From contig JAOKCF010000001.1 of assembly GCA_028245195.1 (NCBI GenBank), positions 1 to 64,000 on the forward strand: a DNA stretch of 64,000 nt. Direction: 5' to 3'. The DNA comes from Vicingaceae bacterium. Lineage in GTDB: Bacteria; Bacteroidota; Bacteroidia; Flavobacteriales_E; Vicingaceae. Shown piece by piece: positions 19,913 through 30,071 of this stretch (position 1 is the stretch's first letter; each line of letters opens with the position of its first letter). The translations under genes were made by a program, and so were the position numbers. The notes beneath the pieces are model-generated. The model worked only from the letters and a program-made list of their open reading frames with translations. It made no database searches and was not told the origin of the DNA.

Positions 19913-21112
19913 TTAAGCGGCTATTGCCATTGTACGTTTTTGTCTTCGTTTGATGTTAGCTTCTACAACGTAATGATCGATTAAAGGAGCCATTACATTC
20001 ATAAATAGAATTGCCAACATAATTCCTTCTGGGTAAGCAGGGTTAAATACGCGAATCATAATTCCTAAAAATCCAATTAAGAACCCATAGATATATTTAC
20101 CTGTTGCTGTTTGAGCTGCTGAAACAGGGTCTGTTGCCATAAAAACCATTCCAAATGCAAAGCCTCCAATGACTAAGTGCATATGGGCCGGCACCTCCAT
20201 AAAAGGATTGGCTCCCCACAGATTAAATAGCAAACCCATTACATATGCACCAAGAATACCTGAGAACATAATCTTCCAAGAAGCAATTCCTGTTATTAAA
20301 AGAATAGCTGCTCCAATCATTATCGCCAACGTGCTTGTTTCTCCTATTGACCCTGGAATAAACCCTAGAAATGCGGACATAAAAGAATCACCATAAGCGA
20401 CCCCAGCAGCATCAACAAAACCTGAAGATTTCTCAGTTGCTTGGGCTAAAATAGTCGCTCCTGTTGAACCGTCAGCGTAAGCTACCGTTTCGTCCATTCC
20501 ACCACCAATCCAAACCTTATCACCTGACATCCAAGTAGGATACGCAAAGAATAAGAAAGCTCTAGCAGTTAAGGCTACATTTAGGATGTTCATTCCTGTT
20601 CCTCCAAAAACTTCTTTACCAATAATCACAGCAAAAATCGTTGCTGCTGCCACCATCCATAATGGAATTTCAACTGGTAAACAGAGAGGAATTAGCATAC
20701 CGGAGACTAAGAACCCCTCAGCTACTTGATGTTTATTGATGATCGCAAAAACGAACTCAACACCCAAGCCTGCTCCATAAGAAACTACAACTAATGGTAG
20801 AACTTTTAACGCACCATAGAAAAATGCATCCATAAAAGTGTAGGCCTCTCCGGTTGCTAAAAAGTGCTGATAACCTGTGTTCCACATTCCAAATAATAAA
20901 GCAGGAACCATAGCTAAAACAACCATAATCATGGTACGTTTCATATCAATTCCATCTCTAATATGAGATCCTTTTCCATTTGTAGTGTGACCTGGAACAA
21001 ATAAAAACGTTTCCAACGCATCGTATGCGGGCAGGTACTTTACTAGTTTCCCACCTTCGTCGAAATTCGGTTTTATTGTATTCTCTAAAAATTTGTGAAT
21101 TGCATTACTCAT
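19913..21112 (-). CDS. nqrB: Na+-translocating NADH:quinone reductase subunit B
   Basis: Multi-TM NqrB sequence, operon order. Confidence 0.95.
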   Translation of the reverse strand: MSNAIHKFLENTIKPNFDEGGKLVKYLPAYDALETFLFVPGHTTNGKGSHIRDGIDMKRTMIMVVLAMVPALLFGMWNTGYQHFLATGEAYTFMDAFFYGALKVLPLVVVSYGAGLGVEFVFAIINKHQVAEGFLVSGMLIPLCLPVEIPLWMVAAATIFAVIIGKEVFGGTGMNILNVALTARAFLFFAYPTWMSGDKVWIGGGMDETVAYADGSTGATILAQATEKSSGFVDAAGVAYGDSFMSAFLGFIPGSIGETSTLAIMIGAAILLITGIASWKIMFSGILGAYVMGLLFNLWGANPFMEVPAHMHLVIGGFAFGMVFMATDPVSAAQTATGKYIYGFLIGFLGIMIRVFNPAYPEGIMLAILFMNVMAPLIDHYVVEANIKRRQKRTMAIAA

Positions 21113-21129
21113 TTCAATACTATTTTATA

Positions 21130-22476
21130 TTAACTCATTTCTTCACGCAACATAGCTAAGCCGTCGCGAACAATGGTTTGGGTAGGTATTTTTGATGTAC
21201 ATACGGTCTCACAAAGTGCAAAATCTTCAGGTGCTACTTCGTAAATTCCTAAGTTTTCCATCAACTCAATGTCGTCAACCATGATGGCTTTAACTAGTTG
21301 AACTGGATAAATATCAAACGGAAAAACTTTATCGTACTCTTCAGTAACCACAAATGGTCGTTCTTCACCATTCATGTTTGCATCTAAGTTGTATTGTTTA
21401 TTTGGAGACAACCATGAAACCAAGGCTCTTGAAATGCTGAATTTATCAGGATTTGGAGTTATCCAACCAAACATTTGAGCTTCACCTCCTTCGGGTATAA
21501 CAGTAACTTGGTAATCGTAAAACCCTAAATAACCTTCTAAGTCTACTTTTTCTCCAGTTAAAACGTTTCCGCTTATAATTCTGTTATTTCCTTCATTCAA
21601 ATTCCACTCTAGAAGTGTTTTCATACTCACTCCTTGAATGGTTCTAAAATATTTTGATGTTTTAATTTGAGCTCCCGACACTGCAACAGTTCTACTTGCA
21701 TCATATCTCCCGGTCTTAAATAACTTACCAATAGCCAAAACATCTTGAGGTTTTATAGTCCAAACCACTTCTCCCTTACTAATAGGAGAAAAGTGATGAA
21801 TTTGAACACCAACATTTCCTGCAGGGTGCGGGCCTTCTATATAATGAAGCGTTACATTCTTAGCTTGCAAAAAAGCTTCATCTGCCTTAGTAGCATTGTT
21901 CACAGTCAAATGTACGTCAGCTAATTTAGCCAATGCGTCAATTCCCATTTGGAAAGTTGCACTCTTACCATGAAGAATATAATCATTATCGGGTGCAAGA
22001 GGTGCAGAGTCGAAAGCAGATATAAAAATAGCTTTCGGTGTATCGTTTGGTTTTGCAATAACGTCATACGGACGTTGCTTGATAAACGGCCAAAGTCCGC
22101 TTTTACAAAGCTTTTCGATAATCGCCTCTCTACTTTCAGAAGTAGGATTAGAAGCTCCGAAGTCTTCATATTTAGTTTCCTTGTCTGCTACAATAACGAT
22201 TTCCTCGATCACCCTTTTGGCTCCTCGTTTAACCTCAGCAATCTCCCCACTCACTGGTGAAGTAAATTTAATTTGGTCGTTATCCTTACTGTAATAAAGG
22301 GTTGATCCAGCTTTCACTTCATCTCCAACTTTCACCACTAATTTAGGTGTTGTTCCTTCAAAATCAGTTGGCTTTACAGCAACTGCAGAAGGCATTGGAA
22401 CATCAGCAAGAATTTTTTCAGCTCCTCCGACGAGCTTGATGTTAGCTCCTTTTTTGATTCTAAGCACTTTTGACAT
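21130..22476 (-). CDS. nqrA: Na+-translocating NADH:quinone reductase subunit A
   Basis: NqrA sequence; internal ATG (MSKVLRIKKGANIKL) preferred to track start 22494. Confidence 0.95.
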   Translation of the reverse strand: MSKVLRIKKGANIKLVGGAEKILADVPMPSAVAVKPTDFEGTTPKLVVKVGDEVKAGSTLYYSKDNDQIKFTSPVSGEIAEVKRGAKRVIEEIVIVADKETKYEDFGASNPTSESREAIIEKLCKSGLWPFIKQRPYDVIAKPNDTPKAIFISAFDSAPLAPDNDYILHGKSATFQMGIDALAKLADVHLTVNNATKADEAFLQAKNVTLHYIEGPHPAGNVGVQIHHFSPISKGEVVWTIKPQDVLAIGKLFKTGRYDASRTVAVSGAQIKTSKYFRTIQGVSMKTLLEWNLNEGNNRIISGNVLTGEKVDLEGYLGFYDYQVTVIPEGGEAQMFGWITPNPDKFSISRALVSWLSPNKQYNLDANMNGEERPFVVTEEYDKVFPFDIYPVQLVKAIMVDDIELMENLGIYEVAPEDFALCETVCTSKIPTQTIVRDGLAMLREEMS

Positions 22477-22679
22477 AATAATTGATAGGTTCAATTTTCG
22501 GGTGCAAAAATAAGACTTTCGTCAATTGATTTATCCCTTTCTTGCACTTTTTTAAGTTTTTTAATGCAGATCTAAACGAATTATATAACTCTTTTGTTTT
22601 ACGAAAACTAAATTGAATATTTAGTCGTTTTTTACTGTATGGTTTATTATTTTTATAAATCAAATCCGATTTTGAATTT

Positions 22680-24008
22680 ATGAAGCTACCCTTATTTATA
22701 ATTACCCTATTCCTTATAAATTTCTCTGCCTTAGCTGCAACCAACATCAAAGTGGAATCCATTGACTCAAAAACAATTTCCACTACTGAAGACGACGATA
22801 AAGACCTCCGATATCGCGATCATACCTACAGAGATAATATAAAAACAGTTCAGCTTTACCGAAAGGATGATCAACTTTCCTTCCCTATATTATTTCTAGG
22901 AAGTTCCGAACAGTTAGAGCTTCACTTCGATGATTTAGCGGCAGATTTTGAAACATATACTTATACGATTATTCATTGCAATGCCAACTGGGAACCTTCA
23001 GACCTGGTAGTAACAGAATATTTAAGTGACTTTTTCAATGGCTTTATTGAGGATTATCAATATTCTATCAACACCTTATTTCCTTATATTCACTATAAGG
23101 TAGCAATTCCTAATAATCAAGTAAAGTTTAAACTTTCTGGTAACTACTTGCTAAAAGTGTATTCTAATAATAACGAAGATGACTTGTTGTTGACAAAACG
23201 ATTCTATGTTGTTGAAAAAAGAGTAAACATTACAAGTGATATTCGAATGGCAACATTAGCTAGATACAGAGACTACAAGCAAGAATTAGATTTCACGATA
23301 GACCATGGCAGCTATCCTATTCAAGATGTTTACCAAGATGTAACCGTTATGATCTCACAGAATCGGCGGTGGGACAATTCCATTAATACTCTAAAGCCTT
23401 TAATAATTCGTTCAACAGAATTGATTTACAATTTTGAAGATAAAAATCTTTTTGATGGCGACAATGAATACCGTTTCTTTGAGACACGGAATCTTCGGTA
23501 TCAATCGATGAACATTGATGGTATTCAGATTATGGCAGGCAAAACACATGTGTACATTTTGCCCGAAGAGCCTCGATCTTTCAAACGATACTTATTTTGG
23601 CCTGACATAAACGGAAAGAGACAAATTAATCGCGAGAACAGTCCTCTTTCAAATAGAGAAGCCGATTACATGATTACGCACTTCAACTTAAAAAAAGAAA
23701 AACCAGTGCCTGGTGGTGACATCTATGTTTTTGGTGAATTAAGTGACTGGGAGTGCAAACCAGACTTCAAAATGAATTATGTAGAGGTGAATGGAGCCTA
23801 TGAATTATCCACTACCTTGAAACAAGGTTATTACAATTACAGTTATGCATACCTCCCTTATGGTGAACAAGTAGGAGATTTGTCGACCATTGAAGGAACA
23901 CATTCTGAAACCAATAATGATTACTACATATTTGTTTACCACAGAGAAAATGGCACCGTCTATGACAAACTTATCGGATTTGAAATCAAAACAATTAACC
24001 CACAATAA
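22680..24008 (+). CDS. DUF5103 / type IX secretion system plug-type protein
   Basis: KTVQLYRKDDQLSFPILFLGSSEQLELHFDDL...IHCNANWEPSDL typical of DUF5103. Confidence 0.85.
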   Translation: MKLPLFIITLFLINFSALAATNIKVESIDSKTISTTEDDDKDLRYRDHTYRDNIKTVQLYRKDDQLSFPILFLGSSEQLELHFDDLAADFETYTYTIIHCNANWEPSDLVVTEYLSDFFNGFIEDYQYSINTLFPYIHYKVAIPNNQVKFKLSGNYLLKVYSNNNEDDLLLTKRFYVVEKRVNITSDIRMATLARYRDYKQELDFTIDHGSYPIQDVYQDVTVMISQNRRWDNSINTLKPLIIRSTELIYNFEDKNLFDGDNEYRFFETRNLRYQSMNIDGIQIMAGKTHVYILPEEPRSFKRYLFWPDINGKRQINRENSPLSNREADYMITHFNLKKEKPVPGGDIYVFGELSDWECKPDFKMNYVEVNGAYELSTTLKQGYYNYSYAYLPYGEQVGDLSTIEGTHSETNNDYYIFVYHRENGTVYDKLIGFEIKTINPQ

Positions 24009-24037
24009 TCAAAAGTAGTTTTTAATAATATTGCGTC

Positions 24038-24424
24038 ATGCCAACATTCTTAACAGATAATATTAGTGTTACAGTGAAACCTTCTTATGAAGACAAACAC
24101 TCCTCTCCGACTAATGGTAGATATGTTTTTAGCTACACTATTGAAGTGAAAAATCAAGGCGACTTAACTGTTCAACTACTCAGTAGGCATTGGTATATTT
24201 TTGATTCTGACGGCAGTCATTCTGAAATTAAGGGTGAAGGTGTTGTTGGTGAACAACCAATTATACATTCGGGCCAATATCACGGTTACCAATCATTTTG
24301 TAATTTAAAAACAGACATGGGAATGATGTGGGGCAGCTACATCATGAAGGAGACAGAAACGGGCAGAATATTTAGTGTTGCTATACCAGATTTTCAATTG
24401 ATTAATCCAATGCGGCTGAATTAA
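24038..24424 (+). CDS. apaG: ApaG domain protein
   Basis: YVFSYTIEVKNQGDLTVQLLSRHWYIFDSDG...EGVVGEQPIIHSGQ. Confidence 0.93.
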   Translation: MPTFLTDNISVTVKPSYEDKHSSPTNGRYVFSYTIEVKNQGDLTVQLLSRHWYIFDSDGSHSEIKGEGVVGEQPIIHSGQYHGYQSFCNLKTDMGMMWGSYIMKETETGRIFSVAIPDFQLINPMRLN

Positions 24425-24451
24425 GTGCTATGGAATTGAGACTTTCTTTTT

Positions 24452-25828
24452 CTAATCTCGATTTACAATTACTTTTTCAGTCAACTGAGAACCGTTACTC
24501 AAAGTAAATTTCAAAAAATACACTCCTGAATAAACAGTTTGAATGTCAAAATAGGCGATTGAACTCCCTTTCTTAATCACCGTTTGTTTAACAAAGTTTC
24601 CCTTTGCGTCAATTAATTGAATGGAAACATCCTGCTTAACTAAACTACCAATTTGAATAGCTATTAATTCTGATGCTGGATTAGGATAAATAGAGATATC
24701 ATATTCATCTACCTGTGCAGTCGAAATTCCGGTTATTGATGGTATAAACCGCGTAGTTGTTTCATTTATTGAAGTTACTTTCCTATTCGCATAAGTTCCA
24801 TGAAACGTTGGACCAACAGCATAAGGATAAGCAGAATTCCAATTAGAATCTACCGTGGCAAAGTATGCGTAAATGCCATTAGGATATTCTGGAGTAATAC
24901 AAAAACGTCCGTTATGCTCATCTAAAACATCCGCAGCTGTATTTGTAATAAATTCATAATCTTCTCTAAAGTAGCCTAAAAAATAAGTTGAACTTACAAT
25001 TGGTCCTGCACTTACAGTTCCTGCTGTTGGCGAAGTTGTTCTAGTGGTAATATTTCTTAGTGAATAACCTGACTTCATTCTGGCAATCCCTCCAGTTCCA
25101 TTTGTATTGGCAAAAGCATAAGCGCCATAAATAGGAAAGCCGTCGTATGCAAAGCCAATCAAAGGCGAATGAACAGTGCTATCAATTACGTACAAACCAT
25201 TAGCAGCATACAAATTACAAATATTAGAAAGCACTACTTTATCTAAATTAAAGGCTGAAGGGTTTTGATGATGGTGATAATTCCCCATAGCAGGGTGACC
25301 TTTTGCACAATCAAAGCCTGCCATTTCCGCTGGAATTGCATCTCTGTTCCAATCCATTGAAGCCATTGGGCCACCGGGGCACCTTAGATTTCCAGGCCCG
25401 CCACAAAGTGCATTTGTATTTGGATTCCACGCTACTCCATCTCTGTAATCAAACAAAGAAACGCCATTTACAAAAACGCCAATATTACCACCCACTGTAG
25501 ATTGAGGCGTTCCTGTATTCTGTAATGGGTTTCTAGGAATTTGGTAAATCGCATTTTGAGCTGATGCCTGTGATGGATTACCGTCTAAAAATGGTCCAGT
25601 TGGATAAGATGGAACACCTTGAGTGGTCACATAAACGTAATTTGCAGAATATTCTACTCGTTGACAATTCACCAAGATACTATTCCCTATTGCAGTAGAA
25701 TTGTTTTGCATATAGTAAGTGCCGGTTGCTATCGTGTCTTGTAACCAAGAAGTGATATCAGGTGTTGTCTGAGCAAATGCCACCATTGTTGTTAAACCAG
25801 TAACGACAGAGAATATTATTTTTTTCAT
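24452..25828 (-). CDS. YHYH-type domain protein with C-terminal T9SS sorting domain
   Basis: GHPAMGNYHHHQNPSAF, LIGFAYDGFPIYGAY; C-term IYPNPASELIAI...VYFLKFTLSNGSQLTEKVIV. Confidence 0.85.
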   Translation of the reverse strand: MKKIIFSVVTGLTTMVAFAQTTPDITSWLQDTIATGTYYMQNNSTAIGNSILVNCQRVEYSANYVYVTTQGVPSYPTGPFLDGNPSQASAQNAIYQIPRNPLQNTGTPQSTVGGNIGVFVNGVSLFDYRDGVAWNPNTNALCGGPGNLRCPGGPMASMDWNRDAIPAEMAGFDCAKGHPAMGNYHHHQNPSAFNLDKVVLSNICNLYAANGLYVIDSTVHSPLIGFAYDGFPIYGAYAFANTNGTGGIARMKSGYSLRNITTRTTSPTAGTVSAGPIVSSTYFLGYFREDYEFITNTAADVLDEHNGRFCITPEYPNGIYAYFATVDSNWNSAYPYAVGPTFHGTYANRKVTSINETTTRFIPSITGISTAQVDEYDISIYPNPASELIAIQIGSLVKQDVSIQLIDAKGNFVKQTVIKKGSSIAYFDIQTVYSGVYFLKFTLSNGSQLTEKVIVNRD

Positions 25829-25867
25829 AGAATAAGTAATTTATAGTCATTAGACGAAATAAATTTA

Positions 25868-26896
25868 TTATTCCTTCCATTTTATCAATAATTCTCTTGG
25901 AAAGCGGTGCTTTTCATTAAAAACAAACTCTTTATCATTCAATGTCAATAAGAAAGCTATTAAATCTACTTTATCATCTTCGGATAAGTTTACCTTTTTT
26001 AACCCTTCTTTTTTAAATTTCAACTTAGTTTCCTTTGAAGTATAATGATTGAGAACTGTATTTAACTCAAAATAACGCCCGTCGTGCATATAAGGGAAAC
26101 TGTATTCTAAATTTCGTAGCGAAGGTATCTTAAACAACAAGCTGTCATCGCTCGATTTGCTAATCACGCCTCTGCCGTAGTCATTTAAATTTGAATCAAT
26201 TGCTATAAAATTTTGTGCTAATTCATAGGTAGAAAATAACGGTTCTTGATGACATGTATTACAGTTCTCCTGAAATAATTTATAGCCTTTTAATTCTTGA
26301 TCATTAAACTCACCTTCGCCACTTTTAACTCTATCATATATCGAATTTGCCGAAACCAAGGTTAACTGAAATTGAGAGAGCACCTTTAAAACCTTCTCTC
26401 CAGTCACAATTGAATCATTGTAAGCAGTGTAGAATTTATTTCTGTAGAAAGGGTCATTTTGAAGTTTATCGACCACATTTACAATGTCCTCGCCCATTTC
26501 AGTTGCGGAAGAAATTGGAGCTAACGCTTGCATGTCCAAATGGTTTACAGCCCCATCCCACATAAAAGTAGGTTGCCAAGCCAGATTAAACAATACAGGA
26601 GCATTCCGAGTTCCTATTTTATCATTAATTCCGTGACTCAAATTATGATCGTTATGCGCAAATGCATTAAATCGAGAATGACAGGTAGAGCAAGAAATAG
26701 AGTTGTCTTTCGATAAAATGGCATCGTAGAATAGTAAACGCCCTAACTCTATTTTATTCGAGTCTAAAGGGTTGTTCTTAAAGTCATAAGTCGGAGTTGG
26801 AAATAAATCAGGAAATTCGAAAACCTCCTTACTTACCTGTCTAAAAGAAAGCAAGAAGAAAATAATGACTAGTAAAGCTATTACATTCTTCTTCAT
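25868..26896 (-). CDS. Dihaem cytochrome c peroxidase, MauG/MbnH family
   Basis: Two CXXCH (CSTCH, CNTCH) and PSLRNLEYSFPYMHDGRY. Confidence 0.92.
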   Translation of the reverse strand: MKKNVIALLVIIFFLLSFRQVSKEVFEFPDLFPTPTYDFKNNPLDSNKIELGRLLFYDAILSKDNSISCSTCHSRFNAFAHNDHNLSHGINDKIGTRNAPVLFNLAWQPTFMWDGAVNHLDMQALAPISSATEMGEDIVNVVDKLQNDPFYRNKFYTAYNDSIVTGEKVLKVLSQFQLTLVSANSIYDRVKSGEGEFNDQELKGYKLFQENCNTCHQEPLFSTYELAQNFIAIDSNLNDYGRGVISKSSDDSLLFKIPSLRNLEYSFPYMHDGRYFELNTVLNHYTSKETKLKFKKEGLKKVNLSEDDKVDLIAFLLTLNDKEFVFNEKHRFPRELLIKWKE

Positions 26897-27517
26897 TTAT
26901 TTTAAGTAAAAAAATGAAGAAACACTTTTTGACATCTCGACCGCTTTCAAACTTGGGCTCATAATCGTGTTATCTATCGGAATTAACTTTTCTATTATTT
27001 CATCAACAGGAAGAGTAATTCTAAATTCATCAGACTGAGTTTTGACAGGCAAAATTATCTGTTGAACCGACTTAAAGGGATACGAGTAACCACCTAAATG
27101 AAGAATATATTTTTCTCTCTGTACCACACCTTCTATTTTAAAATTAATGTATCCACTTTGCCAGCTCCAATACATACCTTTCGTGGGGTCTAAAACTCCC
27201 CCATAAGCGCCGGAAACATTTGTAGTAGAGTCTATTCCCAATTTAAAATGTATGGATTTTATTTCTCGCTCATTATCAGTTTCAATTTTTAAGGAGTTAG
27301 AATCTTTAAAATCAATTAAATGATATGCAGCAACTTCCACAAATTCACCATTCATTGTCTCGAGTTGTACATCAGAAACGTAAAATGTTAGTTTTGAAAT
27401 ACGTTTTGAGTCACCTAAAACAAGAGTTGTTGAATCACCTAATTCAGCGGTAAAAGTTACGTATTGTGCTGTCAGTTTTAATGAGCCCAAGAAAAAAAAC
27501 ACAAAAAATACCCTCAT
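26897..27517 (-). CDS. MbnP family (copper-associated) protein
   Basis: Signal peptide, LDPTKGMYWSWQSGYINFKIEG, adjacency to MauG-type gene. Confidence 0.85.
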   Translation of the reverse strand: MRVFFVFFFLGSLKLTAQYVTFTAELGDSTTLVLGDSKRISKLTFYVSDVQLETMNGEFVEVAAYHLIDFKDSNSLKIETDNEREIKSIHFKLGIDSTTNVSGAYGGVLDPTKGMYWSWQSGYINFKIEGVVQREKYILHLGGYSYPFKSVQQIILPVKTQSDEFRITLPVDEIIEKLIPIDNTIMSPSLKAVEMSKSVSSFFYLK

Positions 27518-27984
27518 CTTTTAGGACCGTGGTTTGGTTTGCCTTTCCTCTCTCCAAATATCTTAACAAATTCGTTGCTCAGGCTTTCAAAATCTTTCAA
27601 TTGTTCTGCAGTACAAAGTGCCTTAATGTCTTGAAAATGATCGAAATTTATTAGTTCCAATTCCTGTTGAAGTCCACCAATAGCATTTATGGCAGAGTCT
27701 ACTTTTGCAGTTGAATCGGTAACAGTTAACAATTTATATATTGAACTTCTTTGAGTGCGAATACTTTTCATTAAATCTCTTGTAGCTTCTCCATGAAATA
27801 ACACTAACTCTGAATAGTCTTTAATTTGCGCTTCATCCAATCTTAGTCTTTCGATAATTATTTCCTTAGGTGAATGAGCTTGCTTTCCCCAATGCCCTTT
27901 TTGAGTCATAAAGAAAACTAAAACACCATTACTGATAAATAGTGCTACAATAACTAAAACGTAAAATTTGTTCTTATTCATCAT
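27514..27984 (-). CDS. Spy/CpxP/CnrX-like membrane-anchored periplasmic protein
   Basis: N-terminal TM then helical LRLDEAQIKDYSELV...CTAEQLKDFESL. Confidence 0.7.
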   Translation of the reverse strand: MMNKNKFYVLVIVALFISNGVLVFFMTQKGHWGKQAHSPKEIIIERLRLDEAQIKDYSELVLFHGEATRDLMKSIRTQRSSIYKLLTVTDSTAKVDSAINAIGGLQQELELINFDHFQDIKALCTAEQLKDFESLSNEFVKIFGERKGKPNHGPKR

Positions 27985-28267
27985 ATAAAGTATTATCAGT
28001 AGTTTGGATTAACTCCGTCAATTGATTGCTTTCACTGCTATTTGAAAGTACAAATATTTCTAAAGAAAAAACGCAAATAAATACTGCAGCAGCTTGCTTC
28101 ACCCAAGTTAAAGGTACTACATTTTCCTTTGCCCTTTCAATCTTTCTCTCTATTTTCAAGAGTAGATTTTCAGGAGGGTAGACCTTTTCAATTGAGCCAA
28201 GAAGTTTCAGTGATTTTTCCATTTGTTGTTTTGACGAATTATATTTCATCTTCCTTCGATTTAGCAA
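27974..28267 (-). CDS. Small single-TM protein, putative anti-sigma factor
   Basis: Overlaps 3' end of ECF sigma gene by 29 bp; one central TM segment. Confidence 0.6.
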   Translation of the reverse strand: MLNRRKMKYNSSKQQMEKSLKLLGSIEKVYPPENLLLKIERKIERAKENVVPLTWVKQAAAVFICVFSLEIFVLSNSSESNQLTELIQTTDNTLYDE

Positions 28268-28766
28268 TAATTAGTCTTAAGTTGTTTTTCGCCCGACTCA
28301 AGAGTGACTCTATTCCTTTATAGGTTAACTCCATAATTTTTGCAGCTTCCTCCAATTCTACTCCTTCAATTTTTACCAATATTAGAGCTATTTTTTGGCG
28401 ATCATTCAATTTGTTGATGCAAGAGAATAAAAAGGTCAAAACTTCTTTCTGCTCTAGTTGAACTCCGGGATGATTAAAATCAGAAACTCCGGTTATGCCT
28501 TTTGCATCGTCTATATTTTTGGCAGTTAAAATTGACCATCGCTTTACTGCTTTTTTCGCTCTCAAGAAATCTAACGATTTGTTGATTGAGATTCTGTAAA
28601 TCCAAGTTTTCATTTCAGACTCATTCTTAAACTCAGCCATCTTTTCATTCACCTGGACAAAAACATCTTGTGTAACCTCTTCGGCATCTTGCTTATTTTG
28701 GGTGTATTGTAATGCTACATTATACACCAATGCGCCATGAAGTTGATATATTTCGGCTAGAGTCAT
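28239..28766 (-). CDS. ECF-type RNA polymerase sigma factor
   Basis: YTQNKQDAEEVTQDVFVQV (region 2), LNDRQKIALILVKIEGVELEEAAKIM (region 4); ATG at 28766 preferred. Confidence 0.93.
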   Translation of the reverse strand: MTLAEIYQLHGALVYNVALQYTQNKQDAEEVTQDVFVQVNEKMAEFKNESEMKTWIYRISINKSLDFLRAKKAVKRWSILTAKNIDDAKGITGVSDFNHPGVQLEQKEVLTFLFSCINKLNDRQKIALILVKIEGVELEEAAKIMELTYKGIESLLSRAKNNLRLIIAKSKEDEI

Positions 28767-28899
28767 TAACAAATTATAAATGAAGTTTACAAAGATTGAA
28801 AAAAAGAAATAGACCATCAATGCATATTGCCGTATTTCGAGTGATTTGGGTAAACTTGTTTAATAAAGGAATTCTTAAACGAATTAGCTAATCCAGCCC

Positions 28900-30009
28900 A
28901 TGGCCGAACCATTAAAAAACGTTTATACTCCAAAATTTGTAGCTCTAATTTGTTCTAGCTGGAAAAGCATTTTGCCGAATTTAGATGAAGAAGCATTTGC
29001 TTATCGGGTCTTTGAGGCCGGTTGGAAGGAATTAGAATTAAAAGGCCGCATGAGTCGCTTAGCAGATGTAATGGAGTCAATTTTACCGAATGATTTCACT
29101 AAAGCAGCGAACCTAATAAAAGAACTCATTTCTAAACTTTCAGAGGATGGTTTTTCTTTAGGAGGATTTGAATACATGTTCATTCCTGAGTACATTGAAA
29201 AAAACGGTTTAGCTGATTTTGAAATATCGCTGAATGCGTTAAAACATATTACAAAACAAACTTCTTGCGAATTTGCCATTCGACCTTTCATCCTTTCAGA
29301 TGTAAAGTTGAGTATGGAGTTTATGTTAGAATGTTCGATAAATGAACACGCGAACATTAGGCGTTTTGCATCAGAAGGCTGCAGATCTCGGCTACCTTGG
29401 GCTATTTCATTACCTGATTTTAAGAATGATGCCTCACTCATCTTGCCCATATTAGAAAATCTAAAATAAGATGAATCGCTCTTTGTTCGAAAAAGTGTAG
29501 CAAATAACCTCATCGACATTTCAAAAGATCAACCGAAGCTAGCTCTAATAGTAACAGACAAATGGATAGGATAGGACAGAACGACAGAACGGATTGGTTA
29601 GTGAAGCATGGAATGAGAACCTTATTAAAAGCTGGACACCCGAAAACAATGGCTCTTTTTGGTTACGCTAGCATCAACGTTTTACACATAGAAACATTGA
29701 AAGTTAATACTCCAACTGTTTCTTTTGGCAACCATTTAAAATTTGAATTTAGCCTTGCGAAAAAAACCAGAAGAGCAGATCGTTCGCTTAGAGTATGCTA
29801 TTCATTTTATGAAAAGTAACGGCCAACAAAACAAGAAAGTATTAAAAATCAGTGAACTAAAATTAAAAAGCAAGGAAACGCTTGCTATTCAAAAATCACA
29901 TGGAATAAAACCCATTAGCACCCGAAAATACTACCCCGGCAAACATAGCGTAAATGTAATTGTGAACGGTGTTGAATTTGAAAAACACGATTTTTTACTG
30001 CATATGTAA
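28900..30009 (+). pseudogene. DNA alkylation repair (AlkD-like/HEAT) gene, degraded
   Basis: Three collinear fragments in different frames; TAA at 29467, tandem duplication ATAGG|ATAGG at 29566-29575, frame change at A7 run 29760-29766. Confidence 0.85.
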
Positions 30010-30071
30010 GCCCACAACCGCTCTTCACATTTTTACTAAATTTTGCGGCAAGCAATGGTAAGTTAGTAGTT

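Noticed and set aside
16538-22494. nqr cluster as an Rnf or novel redox complex
   Set aside because: All six genes match NqrA-F in standard order; it is an ordinary Na+-NQR operon.
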